Assembly: GCA_030017995.1 (NCBI GenBank)
Contig: JASEGS010000015.1
Location: 1-39,295 of the forward strand
From: Thermodesulfovibrionales bacterium
Lineage (GTDB): Bacteria; Nitrospirota; Thermodesulfovibrionia; Thermodesulfovibrionales; Dissulfurispiraceae
Direction: 5' to 3'
Length of the DNA: 39,295 nucleotides
Under the pieces are notes generated by a model that did not search any database, was not told the origin of the DNA, and saw nothing but the letters and a program-made list of their open reading frames with translations. Positions 14,897 through 22,209 of the stretch are shown piece by piece. The position numbers were made by a program, and so were the translations under genes. The stretch's first letter is position 1. Each line of letters begins with the position of its first letter.

Positions 14897-15136
14897 ATGC
14901 AAAGCACTACATTAAAGAGAGAAGCTAAAAAAGCAATAGAGGAACTATCAGATGAAAAAATAAAAGTTGCTATTGATTTTATGGATTACCTAAAAGAAAA
15001 AGAAGAAATGGAAGCAACTCTTGAAATACTGTCCAGTCATGAACTTATGGCGCAGATAGAAGAAGCTGAAAAGGCTATTAAAAAAGGCAAACTTGATGAG
15101 TTTATCCCATGGGGAAAAGTTAAACGCAATGTATAA
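14897..15136 (+). CDS. Antitoxin of a RelE/ParE-type toxin-antitoxin pair
   Basis: This 79-residue, highly charged helical protein has an N-terminal LKREAKKAIEELSDEKIKVAIDFMDYL region like short RelB-type or DUF2281-like antitoxins. A C-terminal tail (IPWGKVKRNV) probably wraps the toxin. A strong AAGGAGG lies five bases before the ATG. Its stop overlaps the start of the RelE-type toxin frame by eight bases, the usual antitoxin-first order. It is intact while the toxin is not. Confidence 0.75.
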   Translation: MQSTTLKREAKKAIEELSDEKIKVAIDFMDYLKEKEEMEATLEILSSHELMAQIEEAEKAIKKGKLDEFIPWGKVKRNV

Positions 15137-15388
15137 AATTTTCTCGCACAAAAAGGCAGCTAAATACTATGAAAGTCTTGATAATAAAACAGCGGGAAGG
15201 ATAAATAAAGCTATTGAAGCAATCAGTAAAAATCTACTTGAATGACCTCATATCAAAAGGCTTAGAGGAATTCATGAAGGCAAATACAGATATGCGGTAG
15301 GTGATTTGAGAATCGTTTACAGGGTTAACATAGAAGATAAAATCATTCTCATCGAAGCAATTGGGCCAAGGGGGATGTTTATAAATAA
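15129..15388 (+). pseudogene. RelE/ParE-family toxin, inactivated by stop and frameshift
   Basis: The frame starts MYKIFSHKKAAKYYESLDNK and runs 38 codons to an in-frame TGA at 15243-15245. The same frame then continues with PHIKRLRGIHEGKYRYAVGDL and RIVYRVN...AIGPRG, the typical RelE/ParE core with its RxxxG-DxRIxY strands. The expected ending, GDVYK then stop, is present only one frame over (GAT GTT TAT AAA TAA at 15374-15388). One G therefore appears to be lost from the run at 15370-15374. Such toxins cleave ribosome-bound mRNA or poison gyrase. The two lesions make it non-functional unless both are sequence errors. Confidence 0.8.
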
Positions 15389-15641
15389 CCATAACAAAAG
15401 GGCTATCACTGATGTGGTCGTTCAATACGAATCGAGGATTATGGAAAGATGGCATCCTATTGTCCGATACGATTGTTCGCATGGTTTCTTTCACCGAGAT
15501 ATTTTAACGCCGAAAGGTGAAGCATCAAAACAGGCGATCCCCATCCAGAATCTTAAAGACGCCTTGACCTATGCTGAACAAGACATAAAGGATAGATGGG
15601 AATGGTACAAAGAACGATTTAAGAAAGGAATGAAAAAATGA
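15375..15641 (+). CDS. Conserved hypothetical protein (DUF7718-like)
   Basis: The recognisable part is VVVQYESRIMERWHPIVRYD, then HGFFHRDIL, PKGE and ALTYAEQDIKDRWEWYKERF. I associate this pattern with a small uncharacterised family (DUF7718-like). A longer open frame from 15306 is a chimera with the tail of the broken toxin, caused by the toxin frameshift. The true start is uncertain: ATG 15375, GTG 15414 or ATG 15441. I prefer 15375 because relatives have about 15-20 residues before the VQYE strand. It overlaps the next gene as ATGA. Confidence 0.55.
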   Translation: MFINNHNKRAITDVVVQYESRIMERWHPIVRYDCSHGFFHRDILTPKGEASKQAIPIQNLKDALTYAEQDIKDRWEWYKERFKKGMKK

Positions 15642-15853
15642 CAAAAAAAGAATATGTTGAAAGAAATATCGGCGTCACCTTTGACTTTGTAAAACATATT
15701 ATTGATCATCCTGAAGTTATTGACACGATCCCAGACGGCGCCGAACTCGATTTTATTGATAAAGATATGCCGTTCAAAACAAAAACTTCGCTTAAAAGAA
15801 AAAAAATTAAGCGATACAAAGTACAACATACCTTTGAATCCGTAAAGGCTTAA
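15638..15853 (+). CDS. DUF5647-like hypothetical protein
   Basis: The 71-residue protein starts MTKKEYVERNIGVTFDFVKH and has IIDHPEVIDTIPDGAELDFID, a pattern I associate with DUF5647 proteins. The function is unknown. Its start overlaps the previous stop (ATGA), so the two are a translationally coupled pair. The basic C-terminus (KRKKIKRYKV) is notable. Confidence 0.65.
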   Translation: MTKKEYVERNIGVTFDFVKHIIDHPEVIDTIPDGAELDFIDKDMPFKTKTSLKRKKIKRYKVQHTFESVKA

Positions 15854-15890
15854 ACTGCTTACGCAATTAACTCAAAAATCGAACGAGCGT

Positions 15891-15923
15891 GTGTAATAAA
15901 TCAATCATGCGGACAAGTTAAAC
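15891..15923 (+). other. Truncated attC remnant
   Basis: GTGTAATAAATCAATC at 15891-15906 closely matches the start of the attC at 13737 (GTGTAACAAATCACTC). The segment ends with a perfect R' GTTAAAC at 15917-15923. The middle of the site is missing (33 bases instead of about 60), so it is probably a deleted site that can no longer fold properly. Confidence 0.45.
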
Positions 15924-15968
15924 AAGTAATGAACATTATTGTGAAATATAAACTCCGAGGGACTGTTG

Positions 15969-16187
15969 ATGTATAAATATAAATACGAGATTATTATTTA
16001 CTGGAGCAATGAAGACAATGCTTTTATAGCAGAAGTGCCGGAACTTCCGGGCTGTATGGCTCATGGAGAAACTCCTGAAAAGGCATTAAAAAATGCCAAA
16101 GAAGCGATTCAATTGTGGATTGATACAGCAAAGGAATTCGGCGATACAATCCCCAAACCAAAAGGCAACAAACTGATATACGCATAA
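15969..16187 (+). CDS. HicB-like antitoxin family protein, orphan
   Basis: The 72-residue protein is a HicB/UPF0150-type partial RNase H fold: the strand YEIIIYWSNEDNAFIAEVPELPGCMAHGETPEKALKNAKEAI is the family signature. Proteins of this length lack the C-terminal DNA-binding domain of full HicB. No HicA mRNA-interferase gene is adjacent, so it is an orphan. I chose the ATG at 15969, with GAGGG upstream. Confidence 0.85.
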   Translation: MYKYKYEIIIYWSNEDNAFIAEVPELPGCMAHGETPEKALKNAKEAIQLWIDTAKEFGDTIPKPKGNKLIYA

Positions 16188-16196
16188 ATATTTTCT

Positions 16197-16254
16197 GCCT
16201 AACAAATTACTCTTGCGGATGGCTGATGGCCGCCTCACAGTTCTGACGTTATGC
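16197..16254 (+). other. Terminal integron attC site
   Basis: This 58-base site has R'' GCCTAAC (16197-16203), R' GTTATGC (16248-16254) and an apical stem around GGATGGC/GGCCGCC. R' overlaps the last codons and the stop of pdxJ, so the array ends exactly at the pdxJ 3' end. Confidence 0.8.
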
Positions 16255-16959
16255 CACTATCAGCTTTTTCATCTCCCTGACCGCCCTTTCTATTCCCACG
16301 AGGACAGCCCTTGATATAATGCTGTGGCCTATATAAAGCCCTCTGATTCCTTCTATTGCAGCAATTCTCTTAACATTAAAATAGGTCAATCCGTGTCCTG
16401 CATTTACCAGCAGTCCTAAATTATTGCCTATCTTTACTGCCTCCATAACCCTGTGAAGCTCATCTTCCTGCTTTTTGCCTTTTACATTGGCATAAAGTCC
16501 AGTGTGTATCTCTATCATGTCTGCATTTATCTCTTTGGATATGTCAACATCCATTATATGTGGGTTTATGAAAAGGCTCACAGGAATACCTGAATCGTGA
16601 ATCCTTTTAATCGTCTCCTTTAAATGTTCCTTCTGCCCAGTCACATTCAATCCGCCTTCTGTTGTAAGCTCCTGCCTTTTTTCAGGCACAAGGGTAACCA
16701 TGTCTGGCTTTATATCACGGGCGATGCGAACCATCTCCTCTGTTGCAGCCATTTCGAGGTTCAATTCACAATGCACAACATCCCTAAGCATTTTCAAATC
16801 CCTGTCGTGTATATGCCTTCTGTCCTCCCTCAGATGAACAGTGATGCCGTTAGCGCCCCCTAATATGGCAAGAGTCGCAGCCATAACCGGATCTGGCTCA
16901 AATGTCTTTCTTGCTTCCCTCACAGTTGCTACATGATCAACATTAACGCCTAAAATCAT
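16249..16959 (-). CDS. pdxJ: Pyridoxine 5'-phosphate synthase
   Basis: The 236-residue TIM-barrel enzyme condenses 1-deoxyxylulose 5-phosphate with 3-amino-2-oxopropyl phosphate in the DXP-dependent vitamin B6 pathway. Signatures include GVNVDHVATVREAR, the active-site block GITVHLREDRRHIHDRD, CELNLEMA, TLVPEKRQELTTEGGL and NAGHGL. Its last codons and stop lie in the terminal attC R' box of the integron, so the C-terminal residues may have been slightly changed. It follows the ydcF-like gene by 11 bases. Confidence 0.96.
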   Translation of the reverse strand: MILGVNVDHVATVREARKTFEPDPVMAATLAILGGANGITVHLREDRRHIHDRDLKMLRDVVHCELNLEMAATEEMVRIARDIKPDMVTLVPEKRQELTTEGGLNVTGQKEHLKETIKRIHDSGIPVSLFINPHIMDVDISKEINADMIEIHTGLYANVKGKKQEDELHRVMEAVKIGNNLGLLVNAGHGLTYFNVKRIAAIEGIRGLYIGHSIISRAVLVGIERAVREMKKLIVA

Positions 16960-16970
16960 AAGTTTCCCTC

Positions 16971-17726
16971 CTAATATGCAAGTTTATAAAATAGCATTCC
17001 AAGATATTCATGTAAAGCAGTATAAGTATTTTCAAGGTCTGAGATATCAGGAAGATAGTCTTTCCATTCAAATTTTTTATTATTCCATGTCTTAAAATTA
17101 GCAGGGAATGGGATAATATTCATATTTGCCTTTTTGAAGCTAAAGACAGTCCTGTTAATGTGATAAGCTGATGTTACAACGATCGGTTTTTTGAAGTTAT
17201 TCTTCCTGCAAATTTCCGAGGAATATATCGCATTTTCCATGGTGTCTCTGCTTATTTCTTCTGTAATAGTCTTGTTTGCAGGAACTCCAAGGTCTATAAG
17301 AAAACGCTTCACGATAACTGCCTCAGCAATCCTGTCTTTGTGTATCTTGCCGCCTGATATAATAACAGGGACTTTTAACATTTTCTGGAGTCTCACTGCA
17401 GTGACCATTCTCCCCATCATTTCCCCAGAAGGGACACCTGTGCCGCTCATGTCCGGAGCGTTATTATAGACCCCTCCGCCTAAAAGTATTATCACATCAC
17501 CCTGAGGGTTTGAAGGAATGCGAAGCCCTGATTCAAGCCTGCTCATTGCAAAGTCTGAGACAGGCGATATTGAAGACACATAAATTAAAATACCGAGACA
17601 AAGATTAATGATGCCTGCTGCAAACTTTTTTCTGAATAAAAACCATAAGCCGGTTGCATAAAGCAATAAGATAAATATGCCGGGCGGCAGGAGAAACGCT
17701 GCTATTGTCTTTTTAATTAAGAACAT
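16971..17726 (-). CDS. YdcF/SanA-like DUF218 membrane protein
   Basis: The 251-residue protein has two N-terminal hydrophobic segments (about 8-29 and 34-52). A DUF218 domain follows: DVIILLGGGV, VPVIISGGKIH, DTMENAIYSSEIC and VVTSAYHINRT. Relatives such as ElyC and SanA act in envelope or peptidoglycan-precursor homeostasis; the biochemical role is not settled. It is packed between nrdJ (3-base gap) and pdxJ (11-base gap), so it is co-transcribed with them. Confidence 0.85.
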   Translation of the reverse strand: MFLIKKTIAAFLLPPGIFILLLYATGLWFLFRKKFAAGIINLCLGILIYVSSISPVSDFAMSRLESGLRIPSNPQGDVIILLGGGVYNNAPDMSGTGVPSGEMMGRMVTAVRLQKMLKVPVIISGGKIHKDRIAEAVIVKRFLIDLGVPANKTITEEISRDTMENAIYSSEICRKNNFKKPIVVTSAYHINRTVFSFKKANMNIIPFPANFKTWNNKKFEWKDYLPDISDLENTYTALHEYLGMLFYKLAY

Positions 17727-17729
17727 TTA

Positions 17730-19427
17730 TCAATCCGAATCCGCAAATTTTACCAATGTCCCTTTCTTTGCGCCATACCTAAAAACAGTAATCCCCTTTA
17801 CACCTTTTTCGTATGCTAAAAGAAAAGCCTGTGCTACATCCTCTTTTTTTGCCTTATGAGGTATGTTTATGGTTTTTGAAACAGCATTGTCTGTATATTC
17901 CTGAAAGGCTGCCTGCATCTCAATGTGGTCTTCGAATGGGATTTCAAGAGCTGTCTTAAACAACTTTCTCACATCTGCCGGGATCTCTTTTATCCCTTTT
18001 GCGATTCCTGTCTTAAATATCCTGTTTATTACGACCTCGGAATAAAATCCACGCTTTCGGGCTGTTTCTATAAAATGCCTGTTTATCTCATACAATTCAG
18101 TATCAAGGACAAATCTTTTGTACGCAATGGCAAACAGAGGCTCTATGCCGCTTGAGCATCCAGCAATGGTTGCGAGCGTTCCTGTAGGCGCAATAGTGGT
18201 TGTGGTAGCGTTCCTGACCGCCGGCATGCATGGAGCGTCATAAATAGAGCCTTTGAAATTCGGGAATACGCCGCGTCTTTCAGCAAGCTCAACCGAAGCC
18301 TCGCGAGCCTTATCCCTTATAAACTTCATTATCTTCCGCGCAAACTCAAATGCCTTTTTGTGATTATACGGTATTCCGAGGAGTATCAGCATATCAGCCC
18401 ATCCCATAACTCCAAGCCCTATTTTACGGTTGCCCTTATGCATCCTCTCGATGTCAGGAAGAGGATAGATATTAACATCAATCGTATCATCGAGAAATCT
18501 CACAGCGGTCTTAATATCATTTTCGAGAAAGGAGTAATCTATAACACTATCTTTTACATATTTTGATAAATTCAGCGAGCCGAGCACGCATGCCTCAAAT
18601 GGAAGAAGAGGCTGCTCACCGCATGGATTTGTACTCTCAAAATTGCCGATGCCCGGTGTTGGATTTGCCATGTTAATCCTGTCTATGAATATTAATCCCG
18701 GGTCTCCAGTCTCCCACGCACTCTCCACAAGCTCGTCAAAGACAGTCCTCGCCTTAAGACTTTCAACAGCCTCGCCTGACCTTGGATTTATCAGGTCATA
18801 CTCCGCATTATTTTTCAGAGCCTCCATGAATACATCGGTAACATTGACAGAAATATTGAAATTGGTGAGTTCTCCCTCACTCCTTTTAACCTTTATGAAT
18901 TCAAGTATATCCGGATGGTCTATCCTGAGAATTCCCATGTTTGCGCCGCGGCGCGCCCCGCCCTGTTTGATAACCTCTGTGGCGGTATTGTAAATCTTCA
19001 TAAAAGACACAGGACCGCTCGCAATCCCTCCTGTTGACCTAACAATATCCGCCCTCGGCCTGAGCCTCGAAAAGGAAAAGCCTGTTCCACCGCCGCTCTG
19101 GAGTATCAATGCAGCATTCTTCAATGTGTCGAATATGCTCTTCATGGAATCTTCCACAGGCAGGACAAAACATGCAGCAAGCTGACCGAGAGATTTCCCT
19201 GCATTCATGAGAGTTGGCGAATTGGGGAGAAACCTCAGGGATGCCATTATCTCGTAAAATCTTTCTTCCCAGTAGTCAGCATCTTCGTTGTAGAGTTTCT
19301 CGGCCTTTGCGATATTATGGGCAACCCGCCTGAACATCTCCTCAGGAGTTTCCACTACATTGCCCTTTTCATTCCTCAGCAGATAACGGGCACTCAACAC
19401 CTTCAATGCATTCTCTGAAAGTTCCAT
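17730..19427 (-). CDS. nrdJ: Adenosylcobalamin-dependent (class II) ribonucleotide reductase
   Basis: The 565-residue enzyme makes deoxyribonucleotides using a B12-generated thiyl radical. It has the finger-loop motif NPCGE with the radical cysteine C269 and E271. The likely reductant pair is C86 (AACFVLP) and C280 (FEACVLGSLNLS). The phosphate-binding region is TTTIAPTGTLATIAGCSSGIEPLF. It ends at ...TLVKFADSD, without the cysteine-rich C-terminal tail (CxxC) that many NrdJ proteins use for re-reduction. The ATG is only 24 bases from the divergent HD gene and no Shine-Dalgarno sequence is obvious. Confidence 0.94.
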   Translation of the reverse strand: MELSENALKVLSARYLLRNEKGNVVETPEEMFRRVAHNIAKAEKLYNEDADYWEERFYEIMASLRFLPNSPTLMNAGKSLGQLAACFVLPVEDSMKSIFDTLKNAALILQSGGGTGFSFSRLRPRADIVRSTGGIASGPVSFMKIYNTATEVIKQGGARRGANMGILRIDHPDILEFIKVKRSEGELTNFNISVNVTDVFMEALKNNAEYDLINPRSGEAVESLKARTVFDELVESAWETGDPGLIFIDRINMANPTPGIGNFESTNPCGEQPLLPFEACVLGSLNLSKYVKDSVIDYSFLENDIKTAVRFLDDTIDVNIYPLPDIERMHKGNRKIGLGVMGWADMLILLGIPYNHKKAFEFARKIMKFIRDKAREASVELAERRGVFPNFKGSIYDAPCMPAVRNATTTTIAPTGTLATIAGCSSGIEPLFAIAYKRFVLDTELYEINRHFIETARKRGFYSEVVINRIFKTGIAKGIKEIPADVRKLFKTALEIPFEDHIEMQAAFQEYTDNAVSKTINIPHKAKKEDVAQAFLLAYEKGVKGITVFRYGAKKGTLVKFADSD

Positions 19428-19451
19428 AGTAGAATTATATTATAATACTCC
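19428..19451. promoter_or_regulatory. Very short divergent promoter region, nrdJ / HD gene
   Basis: The 24 bases between the two start codons contain a near-palindromic ATTATATTATAAT. TATAAT occurs on the plus strand at 19441-19446, and an overlapping copy occurs on the minus strand. Transcripts from either -10 would start at or next to the start codon, suggesting leaderless mRNAs, or the promoters lie inside the neighbouring genes. Confidence 0.4.
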
Positions 19452-20003
19452 ATGGATGTCATCAGTATTATAGAGAAATACTATGAATCCGACTCAAAGG
19501 CCTATCACTTTCTGATTCACCACAGCAAACTGGTTGTTAGAAAGGCACTGCAAGTGGCAGAAAGGGTTATGGAATTGAACCCGAACATTAAATTTATAGA
19601 AGAAGCAGCATTGCTCCATGACATAGGCATATTCATGACCTATTCGCCGAAGATCGGATGCTACGGATATCACCCGTATATATCCCACGGCTACCTTGGC
19701 AGGGAGATACTGGAACGAGAGGGACTTCCGGAACATGCCCTCGTCTGTGAAAGACATGTGGGTGTCGGACTGACAGTGGAGGATATTGAAAACAATAAAT
19801 TCCCTCTTCCCAAAAGGCATATGATACCATTGTCCCTCGAAGAAAAAATCATCTGTTTTGCCGATAAATTTTATTCAAAGGATGAAAACAGTCTCACTGC
19901 GGAAAAGCCTGTATGGAAAATAAGGGAACTTATCTGCAGATTCGGCGATGACAAGTTGAAACAGTTTGACGAATTGCTCATACTTTTCAAAGAGCCATTG
20001 TAA
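19452..20003 (+). CDS. HD-domain phosphohydrolase-like protein
   Basis: The 183-residue protein has an HD domain. A histidine near 24 (LIHHSKLVV) precedes the metal-binding HD pair at residues 56-57 (ALLHDIGIF). A later histidine cluster follows (YHPYISHGYLGREIL and CERHVGVGL). HD proteins of this size hydrolyse nucleotides or phosphoesters; the substrate is unknown. It lies divergent to nrdJ and just upstream of an acyltransferase gene, with which it probably forms a two-gene operon. Confidence 0.85.
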   Translation: MDVISIIEKYYESDSKAYHFLIHHSKLVVRKALQVAERVMELNPNIKFIEEAALLHDIGIFMTYSPKIGCYGYHPYISHGYLGREILEREGLPEHALVCERHVGVGLTVEDIENNKFPLPKRHMIPLSLEEKIICFADKFYSKDENSLTAEKPVWKIRELICRFGDDKLKQFDELLILFKEPL

Positions 20004-20030
20004 AGAAAAAATACAATAAGGAGGATTGTT

Positions 20031-20810
20031 TTGGAAGGGCTTATAATAAGAAACAGCTACTATAAAACAAGTCTTAACAAGATCTCGCTGCTATCAAAAA
20101 TAGCGACTTCATTCAGTTTTTACAGCAAGGGCATACTGATTGTCTTGAAGGCAAGTTTTAAGGCAAAGCATTTCAAATATGACAATGCGGAATGGGCTAA
20201 GAGCAGCTTCAGCATATTACGCGCTCTTGAGAGCGTTGGAATCGAAATCGAAATAACAGGCATTGATAATTTCAAAAATCTTGAATGCCCATGCGTATTT
20301 ATTGGAAATCATATGAGCACACTCGAAACATTTGTACTTCCTGCAATAATCGAACCATTAAAGGATGTGACATTTGTAGTAAAGAAAAGCCTTGTAGAAT
20401 ACCCTGTCTTTAAGCATGTAATGCGCTCAAGGGACCCTATCACTGTAGGCCGGACAAATCCCCGTGACGATTTAAAGGCTGTGCTTGAAGGAGGAGTCCA
20501 AATATTAAAGTCAGGCAGGTCTATCATTATATTTCCACAAACAACGAGAATGGCTGTTTTTGATCCAAAGATATTTAATACCATTGGGATAAAGCTCGCT
20601 CATAAAGCCAATGTGCCTGTAATCCCGATTGCATTGAAAACCGATGCATGGGGCAATGGGAAATATCTGAAGGATTTTGGAAAAATAGACCCCTCTAAAA
20701 AAGTGTATTTTGCCTTCGGAGAACCGTTGTGGATTAAAGACCGCGGCGCAGAAGAACATAATAAGGTCGTAGAATTTATAAGCAATAAGCTAAGAGAGTG
20801 GAGCAGATAA
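20031..20810 (+). CDS. PlsC-like lysophospholipid acyltransferase family protein
   Basis: The 259-residue protein carries the PlsC acyltransferase pattern. The catalytic block is GNHMSTLET, an H-x4-E (H94, E99) where most relatives have H-x4-D. The phosphate-binding block is FPQTTRM in place of FPEGTR, and VPVIPIALKT follows. It probably acylates a lysophospholipid or other lipid at the inner membrane. Translation appears to start at TTG 20031, seven bases after AAGGAGG. The two motif changes make the substrate uncertain. Confidence 0.82.
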   Translation: MEGLIIRNSYYKTSLNKISLLSKIATSFSFYSKGILIVLKASFKAKHFKYDNAEWAKSSFSILRALESVGIEIEITGIDNFKNLECPCVFIGNHMSTLETFVLPAIIEPLKDVTFVVKKSLVEYPVFKHVMRSRDPITVGRTNPRDDLKAVLEGGVQILKSGRSIIIFPQTTRMAVFDPKIFNTIGIKLAHKANVPVIPIALKTDAWGNGKYLKDFGKIDPSKKVYFAFGEPLWIKDRGAEEHNKVVEFISNKLREWSR

Positions 20811-20831
20811 ATTATAAGAGTTTACCTTTTA

Positions 20832-22115
20832 TCACTTTTTCTGCAATGCCCTCTCAACTGTCTTTATAGCGCAGAATTCTCCGCACATGCTGCAGACCTC
20901 TTGGAGTGTCGGCGGAACCTCTCCCCTCCACTCCCTCACCTTTTCAGGATTGAAGCTCATAGATATCTGCCCTTCCCAGTTGAGATTCTTCCTGTAATGT
21001 GCCATCTTTTTATCCTTTTCTATCGCACCCTGAACTCCCTTTGCTATATCGGCAGCGTGAGCAGCTATTTTTGAAGCGATAACCCCCTCTTTTACATCCT
21101 CGATATTCGGAAGCCTTATATGCTCCGCAGGCGTAACATAGCATAAAAAATCAGCGCCTGCTGCTCCTGCGATTGCTCCTCCAATGGCTGCTGCTATATG
21201 ATCATATCCCATTGCAATGTCCGTAACAAGAGGGCCGAGCACATAGAATGGAGCGCCCTTGCATATCTCTTTCTGTATTTTTATATTCATCTCAATCTGA
21301 TTCAGAGGTACATGTCCAGGCCCTTCGATGATGGTCTGGACTCCTGCCTCAAGCGCCTTATCCCTGAGTTCTCCGAGGGTCAAAAGCTCTTCGAGCTGGC
21401 TACGGTCTGTGGCATCTGCAAGGCATCCCGGCCTGAAGCCGTCTCCGAGACTTAATGCCAAATCATATTTTTTTGCCATGTTCAACAACCTATCATACTG
21501 ATCATAGAGAGGATTTTCTTTATTGTTATAGATCATCCATTCGAGAAGAAAAGCCCCTCCCCTGCTCACCACATCGAGAATCCTTCTGTCTTCCCTGAGC
21601 CTTTCTATTGCCTTCTGTGTAATTCCACAGTGGACCGTTACGAAGTCAATGCCGTCCTTTGCATGCTCTTCAATCACATCAAAAAGCTCGTCAGCAGACA
21701 TTTTTGCTATGTGTCCCTGCTTTTCCGCTGTTCTTACCACAGCCTCATAAATGGGAACAGTGCCTATTGCGATGGGAGAATTTTTAATCAACACATTCCT
21801 GAAATCTCTTATGTTCCCTCCGGTGGACAAATCCATTACTGCATCGGCTCCGTATTTCACAAGAGCCTCAAGCTTCTTCATCTCATCGTCATATGAGATC
21901 TTATCTTTGGATGTGCCAATGTTTGCGTTTATCTTTGTCTTCAGGCCTCTACCTATGCCGAGCGGATTAATATTATGGAGTGTATTTCTTGCAATAACCG
22001 TGACTCCCTCTGCAATGTCAGAGGCAAGACTCTCGGGCGATATGCCCTCGGATGCTGCAACTGCCTTCATCTCATCCGTAATGATTCCTTTTTGCGCATG
22101 TTCTATTCTTGTCAT
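20832..22115 (-). CDS. thiC: Phosphomethylpyrimidine synthase
   Basis: The 427-residue radical SAM enzyme converts aminoimidazole ribotide to the thiamine pyrimidine HMP-P. ThiC landmarks are present: INANIGTSKD, GADAVMDLSTGG, TVHCGIT, GDGFRPGC, EGPGHVPL and the C-terminal iron-sulfur motif CSMCGEFCAIK (C-x2-C-x4-C). It is the short ThiC form without the extended N-terminal domain. It is the last gene of the thi operon. AGGAGAAGG lies just before the ATG. Confidence 0.97.
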   Translation of the reverse strand: MTRIEHAQKGIITDEMKAVAASEGISPESLASDIAEGVTVIARNTLHNINPLGIGRGLKTKINANIGTSKDKISYDDEMKKLEALVKYGADAVMDLSTGGNIRDFRNVLIKNSPIAIGTVPIYEAVVRTAEKQGHIAKMSADELFDVIEEHAKDGIDFVTVHCGITQKAIERLREDRRILDVVSRGGAFLLEWMIYNNKENPLYDQYDRLLNMAKKYDLALSLGDGFRPGCLADATDRSQLEELLTLGELRDKALEAGVQTIIEGPGHVPLNQIEMNIKIQKEICKGAPFYVLGPLVTDIAMGYDHIAAAIGGAIAGAAGADFLCYVTPAEHIRLPNIEDVKEGVIASKIAAHAADIAKGVQGAIEKDKKMAHYRKNLNWEGQISMSFNPEKVREWRGEVPPTLQEVCSMCGEFCAIKTVERALQKK

Positions 22116-22150
22116 TGTCCTTCTCCTAACTCTGATTGTTCATAAACTTC

Positions 22151-22200
22151 GCTATGCGAAAGACAAAGCATTTCAGCTTCAATGCTTTGTCTTCCGCTTT
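22151..22200. repeat. Strong hairpins between thiE and thiC
   Basis: AAGACAAAGCATT (22160-22172) and AATGCTTTGTCTT (22181-22193) form a perfect 13-bp stem with an 8-base loop. The flanking GCG/CGC can extend the stem past a mismatch. A smaller TTCGC/GCGAA hairpin adjoins it. No T-run follows on either strand, so mRNA processing or attenuation between thiE and thiC is more likely than simple termination. Confidence 0.55.
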
Positions 22201-22209
22201 GACTATTAA

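Larger units (their letters stand above)
9682..16254 (+). mobile_element. Chromosomal integron: intI, attI and about six gene cassettes
   Basis: The element consists of intI on the minus strand, a candidate cassette promoter and attI on its 5' side, and then only plus-strand genes separated by attC sites of one type. Four attC sites are clear (11602, 13737, 14482, 16197) and two more are degenerate (about 14850 and 15891). The left end is placed at the intI stop and the right end at the last attC, which overlaps the pdxJ stop codon. pdxJ and acpS flank the unit on the same strand. The cassettes carry mostly small, AT-rich genes of toxin-antitoxin, restriction and unknown types. Confidence 0.88.

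Noticed and set aside
2914-15245. Bottom-strand cytosine deamination of folded cassettes as the cause of TGG-to-stop changes
   Set aside because: Only two of the stops clearly replace tryptophan. The toxin TGA more likely replaces glycine, so the pattern is too weak to claim.
14042-15388. Alternative genetic code with TGA read as Trp
   Set aside because: The internal stops include TAG and TAA as well as TGA, and intact genes use TGA as their stop (for example the rhodanese gene with its ATGA overlap, and 13178-13672).
15306-15641. Single 111-residue protein
   Set aside because: Its first third is the tail of the frameshifted RelE toxin; only the later part is a separate gene.
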